The notes under the pieces were generated by a model. It was given only the letters and a program-made list of their open reading frames with translations, made no database searches and was not told where the DNA came from. A DNA stretch of 64,000 nucleotides from Streptomyces reniochalinae (lineage in GTDB: Bacteria > Actinomycetota > Actinomycetes > Streptomycetales > Streptomycetaceae): NCBI RefSeq assembly GCF_003323735.1, contig NZ_QOIM01000032.1, positions 124,001-188,000 of the forward strand. Reading direction: 5' to 3'. The stretch's first letter is position 1. Each line of letters opens with the position of its first letter. This document shows positions 52,087 through 64,000 of the stretch, piece by piece. The translations under genes were made by a program, and so were the position numbers.

Positions 52087-52614
52087 TCAGCGCTCCTTCT
52101 GCGCCAGCGCCAGCAGGTGGTCGGCCAGGGCCTGGCCACCGACCGGATCACGGCTGATCAGCAGCAGGGTGTCGTCGCCGGCGATCGTCCCGATGATCTC
52201 GTGCACCCCGGCCTGGTCGATGGCGGAAGCCAGGAACTGCGCGGCTCCCGGCGGGGTACGCAGCACCACGAGGTTCGCGGAGGCCTCCGCGGTGATCAGC
52301 AGCTCGCCCGCCAGCCGTGCCATCCGCGCCTCGCTGGCCGACTCGCCCAGCGGAGCCCGGGGGGTGGGGTCCCCGCCCTCGGCGGGAACCGCGTAGATCA
52401 GCTCACCCCCGGTGTTGCGGATCTTGACGGCGCCCAGCTCGTCGAGGTCCCGGGAGAGGGTCGCCTGCGTGACCGTGAGCCCGTCGTCGGCCAGCAGCTT
52501 GGCCAGCTGGCTCTGGGAGCGGACCGCCTGCCGGTTGAGGATGTCGACGATCCGGCGGTGGCGGGCCATCCGCGTCTGCGGGACGGCCTGCCCCGCCTGG
52601 TGCTCCTCGGTCAT
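52087..52614 (-). CDS. argR: Arginine repressor
   Basis: 175 residues from [15 protein letters not shown], chosen because AGAGGGG lies 10 bp upstream; an ATG seven codons earlier has a poor site. The N-terminal winged helix ([39 protein letters not shown]) is followed by the C-terminal hexamerisation and arginine-binding domain ([16 protein letters not shown] with the GTIAGDDT arginine contact). With arginine it represses the arg genes. Being last in the argCJBDR operon, it is under its own control. Confidence 0.96.
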   Translation of the reverse strand: MTEEHQAGQAVPQTRMARHRRIVDILNRQAVRSQSQLAKLLADDGLTVTQATLSRDLDELGAVKIRNTGGELIYAVPAEGGDPTPRAPLGESASEARMARLAGELLITAEASANLVVLRTPPGAAQFLASAIDQAGVHEIIGTIAGDDTLLLISRDPVGGQALADHLLALAQKER

Positions 52615-52657
52615 CGTGCGCGTACCCCTCTTCATCTGTTCCGCGTCGCCGCGTGTC

Positions 52658-53866
52658 TCATCGCTCCCGGCCGGCTCCGGCGCCGCCCGCCGCGTCGAGG
52701 ACGGCGGGCAGTGCCCGCACGAACGCGTCCGCCTCCGCCTCGGTGAGGATCAGCGGCGGAGCGATCCTGACGACGTCCGGTGCGACGGAGTTCACCAGGA
52801 AACCCGCGTCCTGAGCGGCCTGCTGCGCGCGCGGCGCGATCGGCTCGGTGAGCACGATACCCAGCAGAAGCCCCGCGCCGCGGACCTGAGCGACGCCCGG
52901 GTGGTCCAGCCCGAGGATGCCCTCGCGCAACCGGGTGCCGACGCGCTTGACGTGGTCGAGCAGCCCGTCGGCCGCGATCGTCTCCAGGACGGCGAGTCCG
53001 GCCGCGCAGGCGACCGGGTTGCCGCCGAAGGTGGAGCCGTGCTGGCCGGGCTCCAGCAGCTCGGCCGCGTCCCCGAAGGCGAGCGTGGCCCCCAGCGGCA
53101 GCCCGCCGCCCAGCCCCTTGGCGAGCGTGACCAGGTCGGGCTCCACACCCTCTGCCTGGCAGGAGAACCAGTGGCCCGTCCTGCCGACACCGGTCTGGAT
53201 CTCGTCCACGACCAGCAGCGTGCCGGTGGCGGCGGTGATCTCCCTGGCGGCGGCCAGGTAGCCCGCGGGCGGCAGCACGACGCCGTTCTCGCCCTGGACG
53301 GGCTCCAGGATCACGAAGGCCGTCCGGTCGGTGACCGCCGCGCGCAGCGCCTCGACGTCCCCGTACGGGACGTGGGTGACCTCCCCGGGCAGCGGGCGGA
53401 ACGGCTCCTGCTTGCCGGACTGCCCGGTCAGGGCGAGGGCTCCCATGGTGCGGCCGTGGAATCCGCCCTCGGCCGCGACCATGTGGGTGCGCCCCGTGCG
53501 CCGGCCGATCTTGAAGGCGGCCTCCACCGCCTCGGCACCGGAGTTGGCGAAGTACACCCGGCCCGGCCTGCCCGCCACCTCCAGCAGCTTCTCGGCGAGC
53601 GCGACGGGCGGCTCGGCGATGAAGAGGTTGGAGACGTGGCCGAGGGTGGCGATCTGGTCCGAAACGGCGCGGACGACGGCCGGGTGTCCCGTGCCCAGCG
53701 CGTTGACCGCGATGCCGCCGACGAAGTCCGTGTACTGCCTGCCCTCCGCGTCCCACAACTGGGTCCCCTCACCGTGGGTCAGCGGGACGCGCGGAGTGCC
53801 GTAGTTGTTCATCAGCGCGCCCTGCCACCGGCCGGTGAGGGCGGAGTTGTCGTGGGCGATGGTCAT
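52658..53866 (-). CDS. argD: Acetylornithine aminotransferase
   Basis: 402 residues, class III PLP aminotransferase. PLP lysine in [14 protein letters not shown], Asp in [15 protein letters not shown], phosphate-binding [18 protein letters not shown] and [10 protein letters not shown]. It converts N-acetylglutamate semialdehyde to N-acetylornithine. Its ATG overlaps the argB stop (ATGA); argR follows after 43 bp. Confidence 0.97.
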   Translation of the reverse strand: MTIAHDNSALTGRWQGALMNNYGTPRVPLTHGEGTQLWDAEGRQYTDFVGGIAVNALGTGHPAVVRAVSDQIATLGHVSNLFIAEPPVALAEKLLEVAGRPGRVYFANSGAEAVEAAFKIGRRTGRTHMVAAEGGFHGRTMGALALTGQSGKQEPFRPLPGEVTHVPYGDVEALRAAVTDRTAFVILEPVQGENGVVLPPAGYLAAAREITAATGTLLVVDEIQTGVGRTGHWFSCQAEGVEPDLVTLAKGLGGGLPLGATLAFGDAAELLEPGQHGSTFGGNPVACAAGLAVLETIAADGLLDHVKRVGTRLREGILGLDHPGVAQVRGAGLLLGIVLTEPIAPRAQQAAQDAGFLVNSVAPDVVRIAPPLILTEAEADAFVRALPAVLDAAGGAGAGRER

Positions 53867-54836
53867 GCGGGGCCCTCCGCTTTCCGTGGCTGTGTCCGAA
53901 GGTCGTCGGGTGCCTGCGCCCTGGGTTCCGGGACGGCGTCGGGCACGACCATGGTGCCGATCCCCTCGTCCGTGAAGATCTCCAGCAGGATGGAGTGCGG
54001 CACCCGCCCGTCCAGCACCCGCGCCGTGTGCACGCCGCCGCGCACCGCGTGCAGGCAGCCCTCCATCTTGGGAACCATTCCGCTGGCCAGCTCCGGCAGC
54101 AGCTTCTCCAGCTGGGAGGCGGTCAGTTCGCTGATCACGTCGTCGCTGCGCGGCCAGTCCGCGTACAGGCCCTCCACGTCGGTGAGGACCATCAGTGTCT
54201 CGGCGCCCAGCGCCGCGGCCAGGGCGGCGGCCGCGGTGTCGGCGTTGACGTTGAAGACCCCGCCGTCGCCGGCGTCCGCGCTGTGGGCGATGGACGAGAT
54301 CACCGGGATGCGGCCGTCGTCCAGCAGCGCCTCGATCGCGCCGGTGTCGACGGAGGTGATGCTGCCCACCCGGCCCAGGTCGACCGCCTCGCCGTCGATC
54401 TCGGCGAAGTGCCGGGTGGCCGCCATGATGCGGGCGTCCTCCCCGGTCATGCCGACGGCCAGCGGCCCGTGCTGGTTGAGCAGGTTGACCAGCTCGCGCT
54501 GCACCTGCCCGGCCAGCACCATCCGCACCACGTCCATCGTCTCCGGCGTGGTCACCCGCAGCCCGGCACGGAACTGAGACTCCAGGCCGAGCGCGTCGAG
54601 CTGCTTGCTGATCTGCGGGCCGCCGCCGTGCACCACCACCGGGCGCAGGCCCGCGTGGCGCAGGAAGACGACGTCCTGCGCGAAGGCCGCCTTCAGCTCC
54701 TCGTCCACCATGGCGTTGCCGCCGAACTTGATGACGACGGTCCTGCCGTGGTGCCGGGTCAGCCAGGGCAGCGCCTCGATGAGGGTCTGCGCCTTGGGCA
54801 GCGCGGTGTGTTTGCGGGTGCTCGCCTCGCTGGTGC

Positions 54837-54840
<4 letters not shown>
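53863..54840 (-). CDS. argB: Acetylglutamate kinase
   Basis: 325 residues. Amino acid kinase fold: [10 protein letters not shown] (39-48 region), [14 protein letters not shown], and [14 protein letters not shown] for the nucleotide/substrate loop. It phosphorylates N-acetylglutamate and is the usual feedback point. The last about 25 residues ([19 protein letters not shown]) extend beyond most homologues. Both ends overlap neighbours by ATGA. Confidence 0.97.
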
Positions 54841-57379
<2,539 letters not shown>

Positions 57380-58090
57380 ATGCTCGATTTCTCCGACTTC
57401 GACACCCGCGGCTACCGCACCGTTGACGTCGCCACCGGATACGGCCAGTGGGTCGGCACCTACGAGGACACCGTCGAGGACGTGATGGACCTCGCGCTGC
57501 TGGAGGAGCTGACCGCCGTCGACTGGGGGCGCCTGCGCCACGTGGCCGACCTCGGCTGCGGCACGGGGCGGACCGGCGCCTGGCTGCGGCAGCGTGGCGT
57601 CTCCGGCACGCTGGACGGGGTGGATCTGACACCCGGGATGCTGCGGGTCGCCCGCGCCAAGGGCGCGCACGACCGGCTCGCGGAGGGCGACGTACGGGCC
57701 ACCGGTCTGGAGTCCGGCGCCTACGACCTGGTGATCTCCTCGCTCATCGACGAACACCTGCCCGAGCTGGGCCCTTACTACACGGAGGCCGGCCGGCTCG
57801 CGGCGCCCGGTGGGTTCTGCGTCGTCGTCGCGATCCACCCGCATTTCATCATGGCCTCCGGCATGCCGACCCACTTCACCGACGGCTCGGGTGAACACAT
57901 CGCCATCAGCACCCACATCCACCTGCTCAGCGACCATGTGACGGCGGGGCTCGGGGCCGGGTGGCGGCTCGTGGAGATGCGCGAGGGAATCGTCGACGGG
58001 CGCTGGCTGGAGCGCAAACCCCAGTGGGAGAAGTACCGCAACCACCCGGTCTCGGCCGCCCTGGTGTGGCAGCGGGACGGCGCGGCGTGA
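57380..58090 (+). CDS. SAM-dependent class I methyltransferase
   Basis: 236 residues from [15 protein letters not shown] motif [16 protein letters not shown] (about 54-68), motif [11 protein letters not shown] and motif III-like [15 protein letters not shown]. The C-terminal part with [20 protein letters not shown] would shape the substrate site. UbiE/small-molecule type; substrate unknown. An upstream GTG at 57344 would add 12 residues without a good ribosome-binding site. Confidence 0.85.
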   Translation: MLDFSDFDTRGYRTVDVATGYGQWVGTYEDTVEDVMDLALLEELTAVDWGRLRHVADLGCGTGRTGAWLRQRGVSGTLDGVDLTPGMLRVARAKGAHDRLAEGDVRATGLESGAYDLVISSLIDEHLPELGPYYTEAGRLAAPGGFCVVVAIHPHFIMASGMPTHFTDGSGEHIAISTHIHLLSDHVTAGLGAGWRLVEMREGIVDGRWLERKPQWEKYRNHPVSAALVWQRDGAA

Positions 58091-58118
58091 GCGAGTCCGT
58101 CCCCGGCGAGGCGTGCGC

Positions 58119-58149
58119 TTGCCCTGGAGTGCGCTCCAAGACCTAGCGT
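58119..58149 (+). promoter_or_regulatory. MerR-type promoter upstream of aldo/keto reductase
   Basis: TTGCCC (58119-58124), a 19-bp spacer and TAGCGT (58144-58149). The spacer carries the dyad TGGAG-TGCG-CTCCA centred between the elements. An over-long 19-bp spacer with a central dyad is the hallmark of promoters activated by MerR-family regulators by DNA untwisting. Confidence 0.7.
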
Positions 58150-58199
58150 CAGCGACCGGAACCGTACACGGCACACCACAGCACCACGGAGGCACCCGC

Positions 58200-59186
<987 letters not shown>

Positions 59187-59249
59187 GCCGCGCCGCCCTC
59201 TTGTGCCCTCGCTCGGGACGCGGGGGTCGCCGGTGACGGCGGTACCGGT

Positions 59250-60710
59250 TCAGCCGCTCGGCAGCACCTGGCCACAGGCCGTGCCCAGCCGCCGGACGCC
59301 CTCGACGATGTCGCTCTCGGCCGCCGCCGGCGCGAACGTCACCCTCAGGTGCGGGGCCGGGGATTCGGCGGCGAAGTAGGGGGCGCCGGGCGCGACCGCC
59401 ACCCCGGCGCGCAGGGCGGCGGCGGCCAGCGTGGTCTCGTCCGTACCGTCGGGGAGCCGCAGCCACAGGTGGTAGCCGCCGCGCGGGGCGTGGCCGAGGT
59501 GGAGCGCGGGCACCTCGCGGGCCAGTGCGCCCAGCATGATCTCGCGGCGTATCCGCAACTCGGTGCCCACGGCGCGCAGATGACGGGACCAGGCGGGCGC
59601 CCCGACCAGTTCCAGCGCGGCCTCCTGGAGCGGCCGCGGGACGAAGAAGCTGTCGACGATCTGAATGGCGCGCAACCGCTCCCACACGGGCCCGCGCGCG
59701 GCGAGCGCGCCCACGCGCAAGCTGGGCGAGGTCGCCTTGGTCAGGGACCGGATGTGGACGACCACGCCGTCCGGGTCCTCGGCGCACAGCGTGGGCGGCA
59801 GCGGCCCGGCGTCCTCGTGCGCGAGGTTCCTGGCGAAGTCGTCCTCCACCACGAAGGCGCCCGCCGCACGCGCCGCCCGCAGCACCTCGCCGCGCCGCCG
59901 CGGGCTCAGCACGGCGCCCGTCGGATTCTGGAACAGCGGCTGGCAGACCAGTGCGCGGGCGCCGCTGGCACGGAACGCCGCCGCCAGCAGATCGGGGCGC
60001 ACGCCCTCGCAGTCCACGGGCACCGGCACGGGGCGCAGCCCCGACGCGCGGGCCGCGGCCAGCATGCCGGGGTAGGTGGGCGACTCGACCAGCACGGCGG
60101 CCCCCGGGGGCGCCAGCGCGCGCAGCGCGGTGGTGATCGCCGACTGCCCGCCCGCGGTGATCAGGACGTCGCCGGGGGCCACCGTCCCGGCGCTCCCGCC
60201 GATCTCCCGGGCGAACCAGCCGCGCAGCTCCTCCAGACCCTCGACCGGCGGCCTGCCCCAGGCGCCCGGGCGGCGGGCCGCGCGGGCGAGCGCGGCGGCC
60301 AGCGCCTTCTCGGGCTGGAGACCGGGCGGCAGGTAGCCGCCGTTCAGCTCCAGCACGCCGGGCGGCGGCCTGTCGAGCGTCGCGGTCACACCGCCCGCAT
60401 CCACGCTGCGGGGCGCCTGGTCGGCGGAGGCGTCGGCACTCAGCGCGACCTCCTGCCACGAGGTGTCGCCCCGCTGCCCGGACGCCGTGTCGGCGCGCCG
60501 GGCCTCGGCCCTGTACACCCCGGCCCCCGGTCTGGTGACGACCAGCCCCTCGGCTGCCAGTACGGCCAGTGCCCGCGAGACGGTCACGGGGCTGGCGCGG
60601 AACCGCTGCACGAGGGCCCGGCTGGACGGCAGCTTCTCACCCGGCGAGTAGCGGTCCAGCTCCCCACGCAACCATTCAGCCAGTTCGGCGATACTGCTAC
60701 GCTCAGACAT
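59250..60710 (-). CDS. MocR/GntR-family regulator with aminotransferase domain
   Basis: 486 residues. N-terminal GntR winged helix (about 1-75: LAEWLRGELDRYSPGEKLPS, RFRASPVTVSRALAVLAAEG) joined to a fold-type I PLP domain of about 380 residues. The PLP lysine is in IRSLTKATSPSLRVGA and Asp in AFVVEDDFARNLAH. MocR proteins sense PLP or amino-compounds and usually control a neighbouring gene. Here the divergent EamA transporter start overlaps its own start by two bases, and a perfect palindrome lies just outside, pointing to that gene as the target. Confidence 0.92.
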   Translation of the reverse strand: MSERSSIAELAEWLRGELDRYSPGEKLPSSRALVQRFRASPVTVSRALAVLAAEGLVVTRPGAGVYRAEARRADTASGQRGDTSWQEVALSADASADQAPRSVDAGGVTATLDRPPPGVLELNGGYLPPGLQPEKALAAALARAARRPGAWGRPPVEGLEELRGWFAREIGGSAGTVAPGDVLITAGGQSAITTALRALAPPGAAVLVESPTYPGMLAAARASGLRPVPVPVDCEGVRPDLLAAAFRASGARALVCQPLFQNPTGAVLSPRRRGEVLRAARAAGAFVVEDDFARNLAHEDAGPLPPTLCAEDPDGVVVHIRSLTKATSPSLRVGALAARGPVWERLRAIQIVDSFFVPRPLQEAALELVGAPAWSRHLRAVGTELRIRREIMLGALAREVPALHLGHAPRGGYHLWLRLPDGTDETTLAAAALRAGVAVAPGAPYFAAESPAPHLRVTFAPAAAESDIVEGVRRLGTACGQVLPSG

Positions 60711-61680
60711 GAGAGCATACGATAGCGCTATCGACGAGCCGAGGATAACGGCCCCGGCGTGGGACACCGGCCTGGCGGGGGCCGCCCGCCGGGCGGGGAC
60801 GAGCGGGCCGGCACCGGACAGGGCGGTCCGCGCCGGAGTATGGCTGGCCGTCGCCGGTGTCGTCTGCTTCTCCCTCACCTTTCCCGCCACCGACTGGTCC
60901 CTGCGCGGCTTCGGCCCCTGGACGGCGACCGCGTTGCGGATGCTGAGCGCCGGGGTGATCGCCGCGGTGACGCTGGGTGTGCGCCGGGTGCCGCTGCCCG
61001 CCCGTCGGCACTGGGCGGGGCTCGCGGTGGCGGCATCGGGCGTCGTGATCGGGTTCCCCCTGCTGACGACGCTCGCGTTGCAGACCTCGACGACCTCGCA
61101 CGCCGCTGTCGTGGTGGGGCTGCTCCCGCTGACCACGGCCGTCTACTCCTCGCTGCGCACCGGAGCGCGGCCCTCCCCGGCCTTCTGGGGCGCCGCGCTG
61201 GCGGGCGCGGCGGTGGTGGTCACCTTCGCGCTGTACCAGAGCGGCGGCGCGCCCGGCGCCGGCGACCTCTTCCTGTGCGGAGCCCTGCTGGTCTGCGCCG
61301 CCGGATACGCCGAGGGCGGCAAGCTGGCGCGGGAGCTCCCCGCTTCGGAGGTGATCGGCTGGGCGCTGGTGGGCTGTCTGCCGCTGGCCGCCGTGAGCAG
61401 CGCCCTCGCACTGGCGTACGAGCCGGTGGCGTTGACGGGGCAGGCGGCGGCGGGCCTGGCGTGGAGCGCGCTGGGCTCGCAGTTTCTCGGGCTGCTGTTC
61501 TGGTACCGGGCGATGGGGCTCGTCGGTGTCTCCAGGACGAGCCAGGTGCAGTTGGCGCAGCCGCTGCTTACGCTGGTATGGGCGGTGCTGCTGCTCGGCG
61601 AGCGCCTGACCCCCGCCGCTCCCGCGGCGGCGCTCGCCGTACTGGTGTGCATCGTGGTCGTACAGCGCACCCGCGCGTGA
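60709..61680 (+). CDS. EamA/DMT-family metabolite exporter
   Basis: 323 residues with about ten helices after a polar head of about 40 residues: two EamA repeats (VAGVVCFSLTFPATDW, FGPWTATALRMLSAG; then GDLFLCGALLVCAAGYAEGG). No alternative in-frame start exists before the first helix, so the ATG at 60709 is accepted even though it overlaps the divergent MocR start codon by 2 bp. The message is probably leaderless or starts inside the regulator gene. DMT exporters beside MocR genes commonly export amino acids or related metabolites; the substrate here is unknown. Confidence 0.88.
   Translation: MRAYDSAIDEPRITAPAWDTGLAGAARRAGTSGPAPDRAVRAGVWLAVAGVVCFSLTFPATDWSLRGFGPWTATALRMLSAGVIAAVTLGVRRVPLPARRHWAGLAVAASGVVIGFPLLTTLALQTSTTSHAAVVVGLLPLTTAVYSSLRTGARPSPAFWGAALAGAAVVVTFALYQSGGAPGAGDLFLCGALLVCAAGYAEGGKLARELPASEVIGWALVGCLPLAAVSSALALAYEPVALTGQAAAGLAWSALGSQFLGLLFWYRAMGLVGVSRTSQVQLAQPLLTLVWAVLLLGERLTPAAPAAALAVLVCIVVVQRTRA
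60720..60733. promoter_or_regulatory. Probable MocR operator
   Basis: Perfect 14-bp palindrome CGATAGCGCTATCG, 10 bp outside the MocR start and inside codons 4-9 of the transporter gene. TATGCT (minus strand, 60719-60714) and TACGAT (plus, 60718-60723) hexamers flank or overlap it. Confidence 0.65.
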
Positions 61681-61727
61681 GAACACGCGGGCAGGCGGAC
61701 TCCGGAGGGCGAGTGGAGGTACATGCC

Positions 61728-61928
61728 ATGCGAGCCAACACAGGCGACGAACTGCTGATGCACGGACGGGTCGTGGGACAGCAGGACAGGACGGCGACGA
61801 TCGTCGAGGTGATGGGCGCCAGGGGCGAGCCCCCGTACCGTGTGCGCTTCGACGACGGCCACGAGGCGGTGGTCTCCCCCGGCCCGGACTCCGTGGTGCA
61901 GGAACCGCACGGGCAGGGACAGCGCTGA
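61728..61928 (+). CDS. DUF1918-family small protein
   Basis: 66 residues with GGAGGT 8 bp upstream. The family pattern is GDELLMHGRVVGQQDRTATI followed by PYRVRFDDGHEAVVSPGPD, a single SH3-like barrel of unknown function found widely in actinobacteria. It follows the transporter by 47 bp and may be co-transcribed. Confidence 0.88.
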   Translation: MRANTGDELLMHGRVVGQQDRTATIVEVMGARGEPPYRVRFDDGHEAVVSPGPDSVVQEPHGQGQR

Positions 61929-62193
61929 GCCGGCGGGAAGCGCACGCACCGCGCTGAGGGGCCGGCGCGGCCGTGTGGCGCGGCGCCCGCACCGGACGCC
62001 GCGCCGCATACGGCCTCGCTCGCGTCCCTCGACTCCCCCGACCACGCAGAGCACGCACAGGTGACCTTTCGCACCCGGTCTCCATCCGGCGTTCCCCCAC
62101 GGGTAACGTCGGGCGGCGAAGCGGCTGCGTCCGGTGCTCCGACAGCCCGGTGAACGGCCGCTGCGGACCGTGAAGATCAGCGAAAGGCACGAG

Positions 62194-63066
62194 GTGACGG
62201 AGTCTGTAGCCGGCGTGGAGCGCGTCGGAGTGGTGGGCTGTGGCCAGATGGGTGCGGGTATCGCGGAGGTGTGCGCGCGGTCCGGGCTCGACGTGCTGGT
62301 CGCGGAGACGACCGGCGAGGCGCTGGAGATCGGCCGAACCCGGCTGGTCAACTCGCTCGGCAAGGCGGCTGACCGGGGGAAGATGAGCCGTCAGGAGTGC
62401 GACGAGACGCTGGAGCGGCTGACCTTCACCACGGATCTGGGCGACTTCGCCGACCGTGACCTCGTCATCGAGGCCGTCATCGAGAACGAGCAGGTCAAGA
62501 CCGAGATCTTCCAGGTGCTCGACCAGGTGGTGACCAGTCCGGAGGCGATCCTGGCGTCGAACACCTCCTCGATCCCGCTGGTGAAGCTCGCCGTCGCAAC
62601 CTCCCGTCCCGACCAGGTCATCGGCATCCACTTCTTCAACCCGGCCCCGATACAGCGTCTGGTGGAGCTGATTCCTGCGCTGACCACCGGCGAGGAGACC
62701 ATCAAGCGCGCCGAGGCGGTCGTCGGCGGGACGCTGGGCAAGCACACCATCCGGGCGCAGGACCGGTCAGGGTTCGTCGTCAACGCGCTGCTGATCCCGT
62801 ACCTGCTCTCCGCCGTCCGGATGTTCGAGTCCGGCATCGCCAGCCGTGAGGACATCGACAACGGCATGGAGCTGGGCTGCGCCCACCCCATGGGCCCCCT
62901 CAAGCTCGCCGACCTCATCGGCCTCGACACCGTCGCCTCGGTCGCCGACTCGATGTACGCGGAGTTCAAGGAGCCGCTGTACGCGGCTCCCCCGCTGCTC
63001 CAGCGGATGGTCGACGCGGGCCGCCTGGGCCGCAAGGCGGGCGCCGGCTTCTACGCCTACTCCTGA
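62194..63066 (+). CDS. 3-hydroxybutyryl-CoA (3-hydroxyacyl-CoA) dehydrogenase
   Basis: 290 residues from GTG (VTESVAGVERVGVVGCG), with GAAAGG 7 bp upstream and the start placed where homologues begin. NAD-binding loop VGVVGCGQMGAGIAEVCARSG, catalytic His in VIGIHFFNPAP, Glu in the following RLVELIP, and C-terminal dimer domain with NALLIPYLLSAVRM and GLGR-type ending RLGRKAGAGFYAY. It oxidises 3-hydroxyacyl-CoA with NAD(P) in fatty acid or PHB-type metabolism, or supplies butyryl units. It is not linked to other beta-oxidation genes here. Confidence 0.93.
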   Translation: MTESVAGVERVGVVGCGQMGAGIAEVCARSGLDVLVAETTGEALEIGRTRLVNSLGKAADRGKMSRQECDETLERLTFTTDLGDFADRDLVIEAVIENEQVKTEIFQVLDQVVTSPEAILASNTSSIPLVKLAVATSRPDQVIGIHFFNPAPIQRLVELIPALTTGEETIKRAEAVVGGTLGKHTIRAQDRSGFVVNALLIPYLLSAVRMFESGIASREDIDNGMELGCAHPMGPLKLADLIGLDTVASVADSMYAEFKEPLYAAPPLLQRMVDAGRLGRKAGAGFYAYS

Positions 63067-63169
63067 GCACCCCCAACGAGTGGCCTGCCCCGGGCCCGGC
63101 GGAACGCGGACGCCCAGGGCAGGCGGTGGGCGGTGGACGCCAGGCGGCAGGCGCGCCGCCGCGGCCGGT

Positions 63170-64000
63170 TCACACCGCGGGCGTGCCGGCCGTCGGCTCG
63201 TCCCCCGGATCGGGGTCGTTCCCGTCCTTCGCCGGGGCAGCGGTGTCGTTCCCGTCCTGCGCCTGGGCGGCGGTGTCGTCCGGCGCGGCTCCTGGCGTCG
63301 CCTTCGAGATCTCGTCGGGAAGCGCGGCGGGCTCCGGCTCGACCGGTCCCGCGCCGAGCGCCGCACCGGCCTCGGCCGCCTCACGCACCCCCGCAACGGG
63401 CGGCACGCCCGCTCCCGCACCCGCGCCCGCATCCGGGGCGCCGGCCGGTGGCCGCTCCTCGCCCGGTGGCGCCCCCGCGTCCTGCGGTGCGCCCGGCTTG
63501 CGCAGCTTCCGCACCGTCCGCCTGCGCGCCGCACCGACCGACGTGCGCACGACGGAGAGGGGCTTGGCGACCGACTCCAGCGGCTTGCGCTCGGCGTCCA
63601 CGCCGAGGAAGGTCTCGGCCAGACCGCCGATGACCATGATGACGGCGCCGACGAGGAACCCGACGTAGAGCCTGCCCCGGTTGCTGCCGTCGCCGATCAG
63701 CCAGCCGTACAGGTAAGGGCCCGTCGCCCCCGCGGCCTGCCCGATGGCGAAGAAGAGCGCGATGGCCTTGCCGCGTACCTCCAGCGGGAAGATCTCACCG
63801 GCCGTCAGATAGCCCGAGGACGCGCCGGCCGAGGCGAAGAAGAAGATCACGCACCAGGCGACGGTCTGCGTGGTCGCCGTCAGGACGTTCGCCGCGAACA
63901 GGGAGGCGGTCACCGCCAGCGCGCACCCGGAGAAGAGATAGGTGCCGGCGATCAGCCAGCGGCGGCCGACGATGTCGAAGAGGGGACCCAGCACGATCGG
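63170..64000 (-). CDS. MFS (sugar porter-like) transporter, C-terminal part
   Basis: 277 codons of the 3' end; the gene's start lies beyond the right edge. The visible part has the second-half MFS motif PLFDIVGRRWLIAGTYL, then helices including WCVIFFFASAGASSGYLTAGEIFPLEVRGKA (read in pieces: GYLTAGEIFPLEVRG is the sugar-porter PESPR-like/EXXPXXXR region) and the final helices to about residue 120. A roughly 130-residue disordered Pro/Ala/Asp-rich tail follows, which is unusual for the family. Substrate cannot be told. Confidence 0.85.
   Translation of the reverse strand, partial: PIVLGPLFDIVGRRWLIAGTYLFSGCALAVTASLFAANVLTATTQTVAWCVIFFFASAGASSGYLTAGEIFPLEVRGKAIALFFAIGQAAGATGPYLYGWLIGDGSNRGRLYVGFLVGAVIMVIGGLAETFLGVDAERKPLESVAKPLSVVRTSVGAARRRTVRKLRKPGAPQDAGAPPGEERPPAGAPDAGAGAGAGVPPVAGVREAAEAGAALGAGPVEPEPAALPDEISKATPGAAPDDTAAQAQDGNDTAAPAKDGNDPDPGDEPTAGTPAV

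Overview
The window is very G+C-rich, densely coded DNA from a Streptomyces-type actinomycete. The strongest markers are ssgB (sporulation-specific division protein, found only in morphologically complex actinomycetes), the cobT gene with a long disordered extension, the argCJBDR operon, GTG and TTG starts, many 4-bp ATGA/GTGA gene overlaps, and the gene order around pgsA/thrS/ssgB/argC, which from memory resembles the SCO1524-SCO1590 part of the S. coelicolor core chromosome. I see no transposase, integrase, CRISPR array, phage module or biosynthetic gene cluster, so this reads as core chromosome.

Layout. 1-3.3 kb: leftward phosphatidylinositol-mannoside (PIM) cluster pgsA-acyltransferase-pimA, translationally coupled, plus a small anchored protein cut by the window edge. 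3.5-10.4 kb: EF-G-like GTPase, a 16-bp tandem repeat array, an unknown membrane protein, a HIT-family (Ap4A-type) protein and thrS; in mycobacteria thrS, the HIT gene, pgsA, acyltransferase and pimA are contiguous. 10.5-15.8 kb: two identical tRNA-Val(CAC) genes, ssgB and several small membrane or regulatory genes. 15.8-19.3 kb: GNAT, pabC and pabB (p-aminobenzoate for folate), then a five-gene tRNA array (Gly, Cys, Val x3) behind a clear vegetative promoter. 19.3-24.2 kb: zinc-ribbon protein, APH-fold kinase, Ser/Thr protein kinase and an RNA 2'-O-methyltransferase. 24.3-32 kb: cobalamin/siroheme genes, namely a CysG-like bifunctional enzyme, a giant BluB-CobT fusion and CobL. 32-36 kb: methionine ABC transporter, in which permease and substrate-binding protein are one continuous reading frame. 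36-45.8 kb: HAD phosphatase, paired small membrane proteins, a sigma-like factor coupled to a GNAT, GlpQ, PlsC, a TetR/MFS efflux pair with a patterned operator region, a secreted hydrolase and an aldo/keto reductase. 46-57 kb: arginine biosynthesis as argG-argH and argC-argJ-argB-argD-argR, each set preceded by a promoter overlapped by a probable ARG box, so ArgR probably controls both. 57-64 kb: methyltransferase, aldo/keto reductase behind a MerR-type promoter, a MocR regulator divergent from an EamA transporter with a perfect palindrome between them, DUF1918, 3-hydroxyacyl-CoA dehydrogenase and the end of an MFS transporter.

The observations most worth following up are the MetI-MetQ fusion and its structured leader with a small Cys-rich ORF, the six-unit 16-bp tandem array after the EF-G-like gene, the three GAGACA boxes at exact 20-bp spacing in front of the TetR/MFS operon with a 20-bp tandem repeat beside them, the MerR-type promoter without a linked MerR gene, the MocR palindrome, and the roughly 970-residue extension of BluB-CobT. 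None is proved to be a new system. Coordinates of motifs and repeats were counted by hand.
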